From the NCBI RefSeq assembly GCF_010501065.1, contig NZ_QVMM01000023.1, positions 1-42,570 on the forward strand: DNA of 42,570 nucleotides, read 5' to 3'. The position numbers and the translations under genes were made by a program. The DNA comes from Dysgonomonas sp. 216 (lineage in GTDB: Bacteria; Bacteroidota; Bacteroidia; Bacteroidales; Dysgonomonadaceae). This document shows positions 16,199 to 23,209 of this stretch, piece after piece (the first letter of the stretch is position 1; each line of letters starts with the position of its first letter). The notes under the pieces were generated by a model, which saw only the letters and a list, made by a program, of their open reading frames with translations, was not told where the DNA came from and searched no databases.

Positions 16199-16939
16199 TT
16201 ATTGTTCATCGCAAGCGTCGCATAGCCTGAAAACAATAAACTGTTTTATTGCCCTGAATCCATCCTGATTTTTCCACGTTTCGGCATAGCTTTTCAGCAT
16301 ATCGAATCCCGCATCCCATAATTGGTTGTTTAACGAGCATTCGCCCGATATAGAGCCGTCGGCCTGCTTGGCAACATATAGTTTTAGCCAGTTAAATTTT
16401 CTATCGATAAGTTCGGGAGCTAAAGAATTTTTTAATACACCAAGCAAATAGTCAGGTGTTATTGTTTCCGATTCATCCCATTGTCCCTGATAACCAATAT
16501 CGCCAACCTTGGGATGCCAAAGTAGCCTTCGGTTTCCATTGGTTGTTGTTTCAAAATCCAAATCAGGATTATGGCTATCGGTAAATGCATCGAGAATAGG
16601 TGGTAACGACACATTCAGAAAATTTGCCAGAACCGAATCTGCTTTTTTAGGTAGATCTTCACCTATTCCAACAAGATCCTCGGCAAGTCCTCCGGGAAAG
16701 TAGTTACCTACATAAATTTCGGTATGCAGATGCATAATTAGCGGATGCAGGTTTGGGTTATTTACAATCTCGGTACGTAATGTTATTTTATCGTTTATTA
16801 TAACCGATGCGTCTTCTATCTCTACTTTATGTCCTGCTGCTACCAAACGGCTCTTTAGTTCACAACGAAGATAAGCATCAGGGCTTTCTTCTGCTCCTGT
16901 ACTCTTTTTTCTACCTAATATCTTATCAAATATTCCCAC
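16199..16939 (-). CDS. DUF6348-like cytoplasmic protein
   Basis: The 246-residue soluble protein has no signal peptide or TM segment. Central motifs LHPLIMHLHTEIYVGNYFPG and GLAEDLVGIGE resemble the DUF6348 family, which has no known function; I assign the family tentatively. The start is a GTG at 16939 (MGIFDKILGRKK), about 27 nt after folE, and the basic N-terminus is typical of small cytoplasmic adaptor-like proteins. It lies between folE and glyS on the same strand, but neither neighbour explains its function. Confidence 0.7.
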   Translation of the reverse strand: MGIFDKILGRKKSTGAEESPDAYLRCELKSRLVAAGHKVEIEDASVIINDKITLRTEIVNNPNLHPLIMHLHTEIYVGNYFPGGLAEDLVGIGEDLPKKADSVLANFLNVSLPPILDAFTDSHNPDLDFETTTNGNRRLLWHPKVGDIGYQGQWDESETITPDYLLGVLKNSLAPELIDRKFNWLKLYVAKQADGSISGECSLNNQLWDAGFDMLKSYAETWKNQDGFRAIKQFIVFRLCDACDEQ

Positions 16940-16966
16940 CTGTTTTTATAATAAGCCTTATATGTA

Positions 16967-17533
16967 TTATTTTATCAGATTAATGAACTCCTCGCGTGTT
17001 TTGGCTTGATTGAAAACTCCCGTAAAATCGGATGTTGTAGTAAGCGAGTTCTGTTTTTCAACTCCTCTCATTTGCATGCACATGTGTTGTGCTTCAATAA
17101 CCACCATTACACCAAGTGGATTCAGAGTATTTTGTATACACCGTTTTATTTGCGAAGTCAGTCTTTCCTGTACTTGCAGACGGCGTGCATACACTTCTAC
17201 CACACGGGGAATTTTGCTCAAACCTGTTATATATCCGTTGGGAATGTAGGCTACATGTACTTTTCCCCAAAAAGGAAGCATATGATGTTCGCAGAGTGAG
17301 TAGAAGTCAATATCCTTTACAATAACCATCTGGCGATAATCTTCCTTAAAAAGAGCTTTCAATAAAATAGCTTCGGGGTCTTCGTGATATCCTTTTGTCA
17401 AAAACTGCATGGCTTTAGCAACCCGTTCGGGTGTTGCCAATAAGCCCTCACGATTAACATCCTCTCCGAGTACATTAATGATTTCTTTATAGTGACTTGC
17501 TAATATTTCTGTTTTTTCTCCGTGCTCCGACAT
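16967..17533 (-). CDS. folE: GTP cyclohydrolase I
   Basis: The 188-residue enzyme converts GTP to dihydroneopterin triphosphate, the first step of folate synthesis. Zinc ligands Cys81 and His84 ([11 protein letters not shown]) and Cys152 (QHMCMQMRG) are present, with [20 protein letters not shown] between them and the C-terminal TTSDFTGVF loop. Length matches the canonical type IA enzyme. It lies 39 nt after the SPOR gene in a same-strand cluster conserved in order with Bacteroides. Confidence 0.97.
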   Translation of the reverse strand: MSEHGEKTEILASHYKEIINVLGEDVNREGLLATPERVAKAMQFLTKGYHEDPEAILLKALFKEDYRQMVIVKDIDFYSLCEHHMLPFWGKVHVAYIPNGYITGLSKIPRVVEVYARRLQVQERLTSQIKRCIQNTLNPLGVMVVIEAQHMCMQMRGVEKQNSLTTTSDFTGVFNQAKTREEFINLIK

Positions 17534-17572
17534 TTACTTTCTTCCCTTCTTTTCTTAATACAATAGCCTGAT

Positions 17573-18103
17573 TTATTCGATTGGCAATTTTACTACATCT
17601 TCAACAATTTGCAGTTCACGTCCGAAAGACGGAAAAGCTTTCTTCAGGTCGTTCAGAGCCTGAAAGGCTTGTTCGTATGTTTTAAAGTTACCTGCGCGTG
17701 CTCTCCACACGGGAGAGTTAAATATAATTGCGACTTCCATATCCGGAAATTCAGATACTATTTTACTTTTACGGCTTTCGGCTTCTTGTCTCGACCGTTT
17801 CTGGTCATTTCCCGAAAACACTTGTATTTTATATCCCTTTGCTCTGATAAAACCAGAAGGTTGGGATTTATTTGTTCCATTTTCTATTTCACCCGATATG
17901 CTTCCCTGATCGGTCGGCGAAGGGATTGGGGAGGAAGATGTACGAGTACCGATGAGGCCTTCAATAGCTTCATCCTGATATATAACCACACTTCCTTGTC
18001 CTGGTTTAGAGGCATTTAAATCCTTAATTATAGTAGTTTGTGCTACAATTGAAGAGCACAAGGTTGCTATGGTAAATAAAAATATGCCGATTAAAATTCT
18101 CAT
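17573..18103 (-). CDS. SPOR-domain periplasmic protein
   Basis: The 176-residue protein has a signal peptide (MRILIGIFLFTIATLCSSIVAQ) and a C-terminal SPOR fold (about residues 86-165; KGYKIQVFSGNDQKRSRQEAES ... WRARAGNFKTYEQAFQAL, quoted as parts). SPOR domains bind denuded peptidoglycan at division sites. A Ser/Pro/Gly-rich linker lies between. I chose the ATG at 18103; an ATG 9 nt upstream (18112) is equally possible, and an earlier start at 18142 would fall inside the tpiA terminator region. The terminator of tpiA lies just upstream and no clear promoter is seen. Confidence 0.88.
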   Translation of the reverse strand: MRILIGIFLFTIATLCSSIVAQTTIIKDLNASKPGQGSVVIYQDEAIEGLIGTRTSSSPIPSPTDQGSISGEIENGTNKSQPSGFIRAKGYKIQVFSGNDQKRSRQEAESRKSKIVSEFPDMEVAIIFNSPVWRARAGNFKTYEQAFQALNDLKKAFPSFGRELQIVEDVVKLPIE

Positions 18104-18131
18104 AATTGACATTCTTTGAATGTAGAAAAAT

Positions 18132-18172
18132 AAAAAAAGCAATCACAAGAATCTCTTATACGGAGATTCTTG
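18132..18172 (-). terminator. Terminator of tpiA
   Basis: On the minus strand perfect arms CAAGAATCTC (18172-18163) and GAGATTCTTG (18155-18146) are followed by GCTTTTTTTA. It lies 24 nt past the tpiA stop and only about 30 nt before the SPOR gene start. Confidence 0.85.
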
Positions 18173-18195
18173 CGATCGAATATACTGTTTATAAC

Positions 18196-18951
18196 TTAAA
18201 ATGCTTCGATAATAGGAAGGAATTTCTCAACATCAAGAGAAGCACCTCCAATCAAACCACCATCAACGTCAGGGTTCGAGAACAATTCTTTAGCATTTGA
18301 AGCATTTGCACTACCTCCGTAAAGGATAGTTGTATTATCGGCAGCTTCTTTACCGAATTTCGCAGCTAAAGTTTCACGGATGAAAGCATGCATTTCCTGA
18401 GCTTGTGCAGGTGTTGCAGTTTTTCCGGTACCAATAGCCCAAACAGGTTCGTAAGCAAGAACTATGTTTGCAAATTGCTCGGCCGAAAGATTAAATAAAG
18501 CGTTCTCTATTTGAGATTTAACTACTTCGTTTTGTTTTCCTGATTCTCTTTCTTCAAGAACTTCGCCAATACAGAAGATTGGTTTCAACCCATTTTCAAG
18601 AGCTAATAATACTTTTTCTTTTAATGTAGCATCGGTTTCTCCGTAATAGGCACGGCGCTCCGAGTGTCCCAATATTACATATTTGGCACCTGTAGAAGCA
18701 ACCATAGCTGCCGAAACTTCACCTGTGTAAGCTCCTGATACTTTGTCGGCACAGTTTTGAGCCGAAACTCCGATTTTGTTTGTATCGATTGCAGAAGCAA
18801 CACTTGCCAGATGAATGAAAGGAGTGCCAATAACGACATCGCATTTTAATGTTTTTCCCGCTAATGCTTTTTCAAGTTCTTTAGCAAAAGCTACACCTTC
18901 CTGAAGATTCTTATTCATCTTCCAGTTTCCTGCTACAATGTTTTTTCTCAT
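18196..18951 (-). CDS. tpiA: Triosephosphate isomerase
   Basis: The 251-residue TIM-barrel enzyme interconverts dihydroxyacetone phosphate and glyceraldehyde 3-phosphate in glycolysis. Catalytic residues are N9/K11 in GNWKMN, H96 in ILGHSERR and E168 in [11 protein letters not shown]; the phosphate-binding YGGSAN and GLIGGASL loops are present. Length is typical. It lies 28 nt after the DoxX-like gene and ends at a strong terminator. Confidence 0.97.
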   Translation of the reverse strand: MRKNIVAGNWKMNKNLQEGVAFAKELEKALAGKTLKCDVVIGTPFIHLASVASAIDTNKIGVSAQNCADKVSGAYTGEVSAAMVASTGAKYVILGHSERRAYYGETDATLKEKVLLALENGLKPIFCIGEVLEERESGKQNEVVKSQIENALFNLSAEQFANIVLAYEPVWAIGTGKTATPAQAQEMHAFIRETLAAKFGKEAADNTTILYGGSANASNAKELFSNPDVDGGLIGGASLDVEKFLPIIEAF

Positions 18952-18979
18952 AATGATAGTGTTATTTGATATATAAAAA

Positions 18980-20320
18980 TTAAGAATTTATATTGTCTGT
19001 TGTCTTTTTGCTGTTCTCCATTGGTGGCTGCTTTTTTCTGAATATAAGCAAATCGAGGCTTGTTAGCAGTAGCAATGGTATAAAAAATATACTTAATAAA
19101 ACGAGCATTGTATTTTTATTCTGTTCCTGTGTATCTATTTTTTGAGAAAGAGGAAGCTTGTCAAGCGGCGCACTTAATTGTTCTTCCGCAGGCACTCTTA
19201 TATCAGGCCATTTATTTATTACAACACCGTTTTTTAATAATATTAGCCCCGGATTAGAGCGAATCATTGTTTTAAGCGTTCGCGAATCGGTTTGGCAAAA
19301 AATAAAGTTCACAGGATTTTCGTCGTCCCACTCCAGTATCTCTGTTGTGGAAGAGGCTGTCAGACAATAAAAATCGTAATGATATTCTTTTGCATAGTTA
19401 TTTACATCTTCGAAACGAGAGAGATAAGTTTCGTTCATTTCCGACAGAGAATATGCTATCATCAGAAATGTATAATTAGACGATTCGAGAACTTCACTTG
19501 TTATGTTTTCTTCATCTTCTATTTCTTTTCTGTCGGGGCTGAAATACAACCTGTTTATTTCGAAATCGGTTATTTGTGGTTTTTCACCCTCTTTTACCAA
19601 TTTATTTATTCTGTCAACAAATATCCATGTCGAATCCTGCCACGGATAATTGTCGTCCGAAAATTCTTTTTTCTCTCCGTTTTTTTCGTAAATAAATACA
19701 TTTTCGTAAACATCGCCCTTGCCTTCTTCAACGCTTATCAGCTCGGGCAAATTAGCTCCTATTTTATATGGACGAAAATCTATTACAGGTTCTACATTCG
19801 AGTTATATACGCAAAAAGCTATACCAAAAGCAATAATATAGAATGCTACCAGCCAGTAAAATTTACCTGTGTATAAATTGGTAATAGTTTCGTGCCAGAA
19901 AAATAATACGATAGCCGCAGCAAGGAGGATTATGTTTTTAAAGAATGTTTGCCAGTTTGTAATAACAAAAGCATCGCCAAAACATCCGCAATCGCTTACC
20001 GGATTAAAAATTGCCAGATAAAGCGTGAATGGCGTCATAAATATCATAATAAGAAGGGCCATTCGCGATGTCCACTTACGATATATTCCAAACAGCATGA
20101 ATACCCCAACCGAAAACTCTACTACACACAATGCTATTGCTACAGGCAAAGCCAGCGAGTTAAAGGCTTCGAACCCAAAAGCAGTGAAGTAGTCCTGTAT
20201 TTTATAAGTAGTTCCCATAGGATCGACCGACTTGGTAAATCCTGAGAATGTGAATGTAACCCCGATTATTATACGGGAAAGCTCGACTAGTACTTTTTTT
20301 AATATTTTCTTACTATCCAT
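18980..20320 (-). CDS. DoxX/MauE-like membrane protein with thioredoxin-like region (BT_3928-like)
   Basis: The 446-residue inner-membrane protein begins with four TM segments of the DoxX/MauE type ([17 protein letters not shown] near residue 20, and the dicysteine [11 protein letters not shown] near residue 108), then another TM segment. A periplasmic region (about 185-400) with a thioredoxin-like core lacks an obvious CxxC, and a final TM segment with a basic tail follows. It matches the Bacteroidales BT_3928-like family, probably involved in envelope redox. I chose the ATG at 20320; a TTG six codons upstream (20338) is weaker. It lies 26 nt after DUF1599 and 28 nt before tpiA. Confidence 0.85.
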   Translation of the reverse strand: MDSKKILKKVLVELSRIIIGVTFTFSGFTKSVDPMGTTYKIQDYFTAFGFEAFNSLALPVAIALCVVEFSVGVFMLFGIYRKWTSRMALLIMIFMTPFTLYLAIFNPVSDCGCFGDAFVITNWQTFFKNIILLAAAIVLFFWHETITNLYTGKFYWLVAFYIIAFGIAFCVYNSNVEPVIDFRPYKIGANLPELISVEEGKGDVYENVFIYEKNGEKKEFSDDNYPWQDSTWIFVDRINKLVKEGEKPQITDFEINRLYFSPDRKEIEDEENITSEVLESSNYTFLMIAYSLSEMNETYLSRFEDVNNYAKEYHYDFYCLTASSTTEILEWDDENPVNFIFCQTDSRTLKTMIRSNPGLILLKNGVVINKWPDIRVPAEEQLSAPLDKLPLSQKIDTQEQNKNTMLVLLSIFFIPLLLLTSLDLLIFRKKQPPMENSKKTTDNINS

Positions 20321-20346
20321 CTTTATAAAAACTCTCAAAGAAGACG

Positions 20347-20895
20347 TTATTCTTCAGGAAATTCTATTTTTATCAGTCCAAAAACAGAATAATTTAATAT
20401 ATCCATATAATTGGCATCGATGCCTTCCGACACGATAGTTTTACCACTATTGCTTTCTATTTGTTTTATACGGAGAAGCTTTGTAAGGATAAGATCGGTA
20501 TACGAGCTTATCCGCATAGCCCTCCAAGCTTCGCCATAATCGTGATTTTTAGCAAAAAGCAATTCTTTTGTTTGGGCTACGTATTTGTCGTACAGTTTAA
20601 GAACACTATCCTCGTCCATATCAACAGTTTCGGTATAACCTAATTCGAGTTGTATGAGCCCGACAATACAGTAATTTATGATAGCAACAAATTCGGACGA
20701 TATACTGTCGCCTACCATATTTACACCCTTTTCTTCGATGCTCCTTATACGTCTGGCTTTTATTAAAATTTGGTCTGTGACCGATTGTGGACGCATTATT
20801 CGCCACGATGGACCATAGTCTTTCAATTTTTTTGCAAAAAGATTCCGGCATCCCGAAATAACATGATCGAATTGTTCTTGCGTATTTTTTGCCAT
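20347..20895 (-). CDS. DUF1599 protein with internal duplication
   Basis: The 182-residue cytoplasmic, helical protein consists of two tandem copies of one domain. Half 1 (about residues 17-86) reads KDYGPSWRIMR...TDQILIKARRIRSIE...EFVAIINYCIVGLIQLE. Half 2 (about 112-180) reads HDYGEAWRAMR...TDLILTKLLRIKQIE...NYMDILNYSVFGLIKIE. The function of DUF1599 is not established; the helix pattern with conserved acidic residues recalls all-alpha NTP pyrophosphatases (MazG-like), which is inference only. It is the first gene of the DUF1599-BT_3928-tpiA unit and has a good promoter box upstream. Confidence 0.85.
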   Translation of the reverse strand: MAKNTQEQFDHVISGCRNLFAKKLKDYGPSWRIMRPQSVTDQILIKARRIRSIEEKGVNMVGDSISSEFVAIINYCIVGLIQLELGYTETVDMDEDSVLKLYDKYVAQTKELLFAKNHDYGEAWRAMRISSYTDLILTKLLRIKQIESNSGKTIVSEGIDANYMDILNYSVFGLIKIEFPEE

Positions 20896-20936
20896 TCGGT
20901 TAGTAATGAAAATTATAGTGCTTTTTTTACTGCATG

Positions 20937-20944
20937 CAAAGGTA
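20937..20944 (-). promoter_or_regulatory. Promoter -7 box TACCTTTG for DUF1599-tpiA unit
   Basis: On the minus strand an exact TAnnTTTG match (20944-20937) lies about 40 nt upstream of the DUF1599 ATG. It abuts the terminator of the preceding unit. Confidence 0.6.
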
Positions 20945-20946
20945 TG

Positions 20947-20984
20947 AAAAAAACAAAAGCATAAGTTCTTTTCCTTATGCTTTT
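20947..20984 (-). terminator. Terminator of the ndk-M23 unit
   Basis: On the minus strand perfect 11-bp arms AAAAGCATAAG (20984-20974) and CTTATGCTTTT (20965-20955) are followed by GTTTTTTTC. It lies 24 nt after the peptidase stop. Confidence 0.88.
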
Positions 20985-21008
20985 ATATATCTAATTTAGC
21001 TTAAATTG

Positions 21009-22034
21009 CTACTTGGTTCTTATCGATTGTCCTAATCGCAATGTTGTTGTTTCGGAGATATTATTTAAACGGCATAAACTACGTATCGATGTTCCGTGCG
21101 CCTTAGCTATTCTCGATAATGTATCACCCTTTGTTACCCGGTGATAACCTACACCACCCGAAATATACTTGTTTTGATTGGCTGGTGTTTTTGCATACGA
21201 CCTACTGGTTACAGTACTTGATGCCCCTGAATCGTTAAATGTTCTCTTCGAAATTGTGTATGAATCGCGATGACATACTTTGTTTTTGAAATCGACAATG
21301 TGGTTTGGGTTAAACGGCTGCCCTAAGAAACGAAACTCCCAATGCAAATGCGAACCGGAAGAACGGCCTGTATTTCCTCCTAAGGCGATAGGATCTCCCG
21401 ATCTTACAACATCGTTTTCGCTTACTAAAAATTTAGAAAGATGGCCATACACGGTTTCGAGGCCATTGTGATGACGTAGAACTACATAATATCCGTATCC
21501 TCTTCTCTCAAAATTGCATAGCCTTACTTTTCCGTCGAAAGTTGCATATATAGTGTCTCCGGTTTGTACTTTTAGGTCGATTCCGTGATGAAAACGGCGG
21601 CGACGTTTTCCGTAATTTGACGTCACATGTCCCATCGTGGGCATTGTGAAGTTCGAAAGGTCTACGCTAAAAGTATCAGGGATGTTTGTGAGATTTCCGT
21701 AAATATTTACACGGCTGGCACTCCACAATCCGCCATATATTTCGTCAGCCGGAATTTCGTCAGCATCCAGAATTCGTTCTTCCCGAGCTTTATCGATAAG
21801 CGACAAGTCGCGTTTTATTTTTATTCCGTCGGCATATAAGTTCTGGCTTGTAGTAGAGCGACTGTGTCTTTGCTTAAAAGCAACCTCTATGCGTGTGTCT
21901 GGTACCGATTTGTTTTCGGTGGCATCTTTATTTTCTTCGTTTCCTGATGCAAATGCACATAGCGGAAGTAGCATAAAAGCTGCGAGCGAAAAGGTTTTGA
22001 TTTTTATTAACATTGGTTGTTTTTTACTCTCCAT
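21009..22034 (-). CDS. Secreted M23 metallopeptidase with LysM domain
   Basis: The 341-residue cell-wall endopeptidase has an N-terminal signal peptide (KTFSLAAFMLLPLCAFAS), an M23/LytM domain (about residues 130-250) and a C-terminal LysM peptidoglycan-binding domain (about 293-341, YHRVTKGDTLSRIAKAHGTS). Zinc and catalytic residues are H150 and D153 (HHGIDL), H198 (YGHLS), and H229 and H231 (SHLHWEF), so it should be active. The ATG at 22034 lies 3 nt after ndk; an ATG seven codons on (22013) would give a cleaner signal peptide, and the choice is open. It acts in the periplasm on cross-links during growth or division. Confidence 0.92.
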   Translation of the reverse strand: MESKKQPMLIKIKTFSLAAFMLLPLCAFASGNEENKDATENKSVPDTRIEVAFKQRHSRSTTSQNLYADGIKIKRDLSLIDKAREERILDADEIPADEIYGGLWSASRVNIYGNLTNIPDTFSVDLSNFTMPTMGHVTSNYGKRRRRFHHGIDLKVQTGDTIYATFDGKVRLCNFERRGYGYYVVLRHHNGLETVYGHLSKFLVSENDVVRSGDPIALGGNTGRSSGSHLHWEFRFLGQPFNPNHIVDFKNKVCHRDSYTISKRTFNDSGASSTVTSRSYAKTPANQNKYISGGVGYHRVTKGDTLSRIAKAHGTSIRSLCRLNNISETTTLRLGQSIRTK

Positions 22035-22037
22035 TAT

Positions 22038-22499
22038 TTAAAGTTCGTCGCTTGCGTATAGATTAGGCAAGGCTAAAAGTTTGTATTCAAAAATTTCATC
22101 ATCTCTAAAAAAACGCTTTAATTCGATGGCAGCCGATTGAGCCGAATCCGATGCGTGAACAATATTTTCTTGCGAACTTACAGCGAAATCGCCCCTTATT
22201 GTTCCCGTTTGAGCTTCTCTTCCATTTGTTTTTCCTATAAGGTTTCTAACAACCCTTGCGGCATCAATTCCTTCCCAGCACTGCACAATAACAGGAGTGG
22301 CTTTCATTGATTGTTTTACTTTATCGAAAAAAGGCTTTTCTTTTAAATGGGCATAGTGAATATCCAGTATTGCATCATTTAATTGCATCATTTTAGTTCC
22401 TGCCAGCCGAAGCCCCTTGCGTTCAAATCTTGAAGTAACCTCTCCGATTAGATTACGCTGAACAGCCGAAGGCTTTAAAATGATGAGGGTTTTCTCCAT
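22038..22499 (-). CDS. ndk: Nucleoside diphosphate kinase
   Basis: The 153-residue enzyme balances NTP and dNTP pools by phosphate transfer through a phospho-histidine. The N-terminus EKTLIILKPSAVQRNLIGEV and the active site ENIVHASDSAQSA with His115 are present. It is about ten residues longer than E. coli Ndk, as usual in Bacteroidetes. It has a strong promoter and shares a transcript with the M23 peptidase 3 nt downstream. Confidence 0.95.
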   Translation of the reverse strand: MEKTLIILKPSAVQRNLIGEVTSRFERKGLRLAGTKMMQLNDAILDIHYAHLKEKPFFDKVKQSMKATPVIVQCWEGIDAARVVRNLIGKTNGREAQTGTIRGDFAVSSQENIVHASDSAQSAAIELKRFFRDDEIFEYKLLALPNLYASDEL

Positions 22500-22530
22500 T
22501 GCAAAAAAGTCGTTTTTTTATGAATCCTGT

Positions 22531-22562
22531 CAAAGATAATTATTTTATTTATTAAAAAGCAA
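22531..22562 (-). promoter_or_regulatory. Promoter of ndk
   Basis: On the minus strand TTG (22562-22560) is followed after 21 bp by an exact -7 box TATCTTTG (22538-22531), about 32 nt from the ndk ATG. The spacing fits the Bacteroidetes consensus. Confidence 0.72.
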
Positions 22563-23160
22563 GTTATCAGCGAGTTATTTTCTGCTATTTAACACTGTAA
22601 AAAACATTCGGAGCTCTTTTGTTTTATTTACATGTCGCTAATTATCAACCTGTTATTGTTTTTGAAAATTGTTCACGGCTTAACGTTATTTAGTAGAATA
22701 TTTTAGAAGAACATTTTAACTTTAATATTATGCTGTATATCCAATTTTTGGATTTAATAATGGATAAAATTTATGCCTCGTAATCTGATTATTTACAACC
22801 TGCACAACATTCTCGTTTTCGAAATATTAGTATACATACAAATAGCAACTCGCAGAAAAATATTTTAAGAAAAATAGATGTGAGTAATATTAACGAGGCT
22901 ATCTGTTATGCCATTTGTGCAGGTGTTATTAATATCGCCGATTATTATTTCTAGGAGCTGCAATATACTTTTTGTTAGACATTGTTATTTTCTTTAAAGA
23001 TGGTTTGACACAAAATATCCTATAAAATGAGATGTTACATCCCATATACTTCTCATTGTTTCGGCTAAATTTGACATTCGATATAAAATATTATTGAGAA
23101 ATATAATCACAAAATAAGCAACTGGGCGAAGTTGCATAGGCTGTGGGAGATTTTTTAATT
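22563..23160. other. Long intergenic region with no gene seen
   Basis: About 600 bp of AT-rich DNA between ndk and the secreted-protein operon. No supported ORF is present. A segment near 22711-22735 (AACATTTTAACTTTAATATT then ATG) resembles the leader of the next gene at 23191-23212 (AACATTTTAATTTTATTATC then ATG), and may be a decayed copy of that start region. Confidence 0.5.
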
Positions 23161-23168
23161 TATAATTG
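23161..23168 (+). promoter_or_regulatory. Probable -7 box TATAATTG
   Basis: Seven of eight positions match TAnnTTTG, 41 bp upstream of the ATG at 23210. No well-spaced -33 element is visible. Confidence 0.4.
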
Positions 23169-23209
23169 TAGCGAATAAGCACCTTAGTAAACATTTTAAT
23201 TTTATTATC

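Noticed and set aside
19292..19876. 194-codon plus-strand frame opposite the DoxX-like gene
   Set aside because: It is antisense to a well-supported gene and is rich in Phe, Tyr and Ile as expected of a shadow frame.
20318..20338. TTG start six codons upstream for the DoxX-like protein
   Set aside because: The ATG at 20320 has a better context and gives the normal family N-terminus.
22994..23194. 66-codon minus-strand frame upstream of the secreted operon
   Set aside because: It covers the promoter region of the gene at 23210, has no start signal and no family resemblance.
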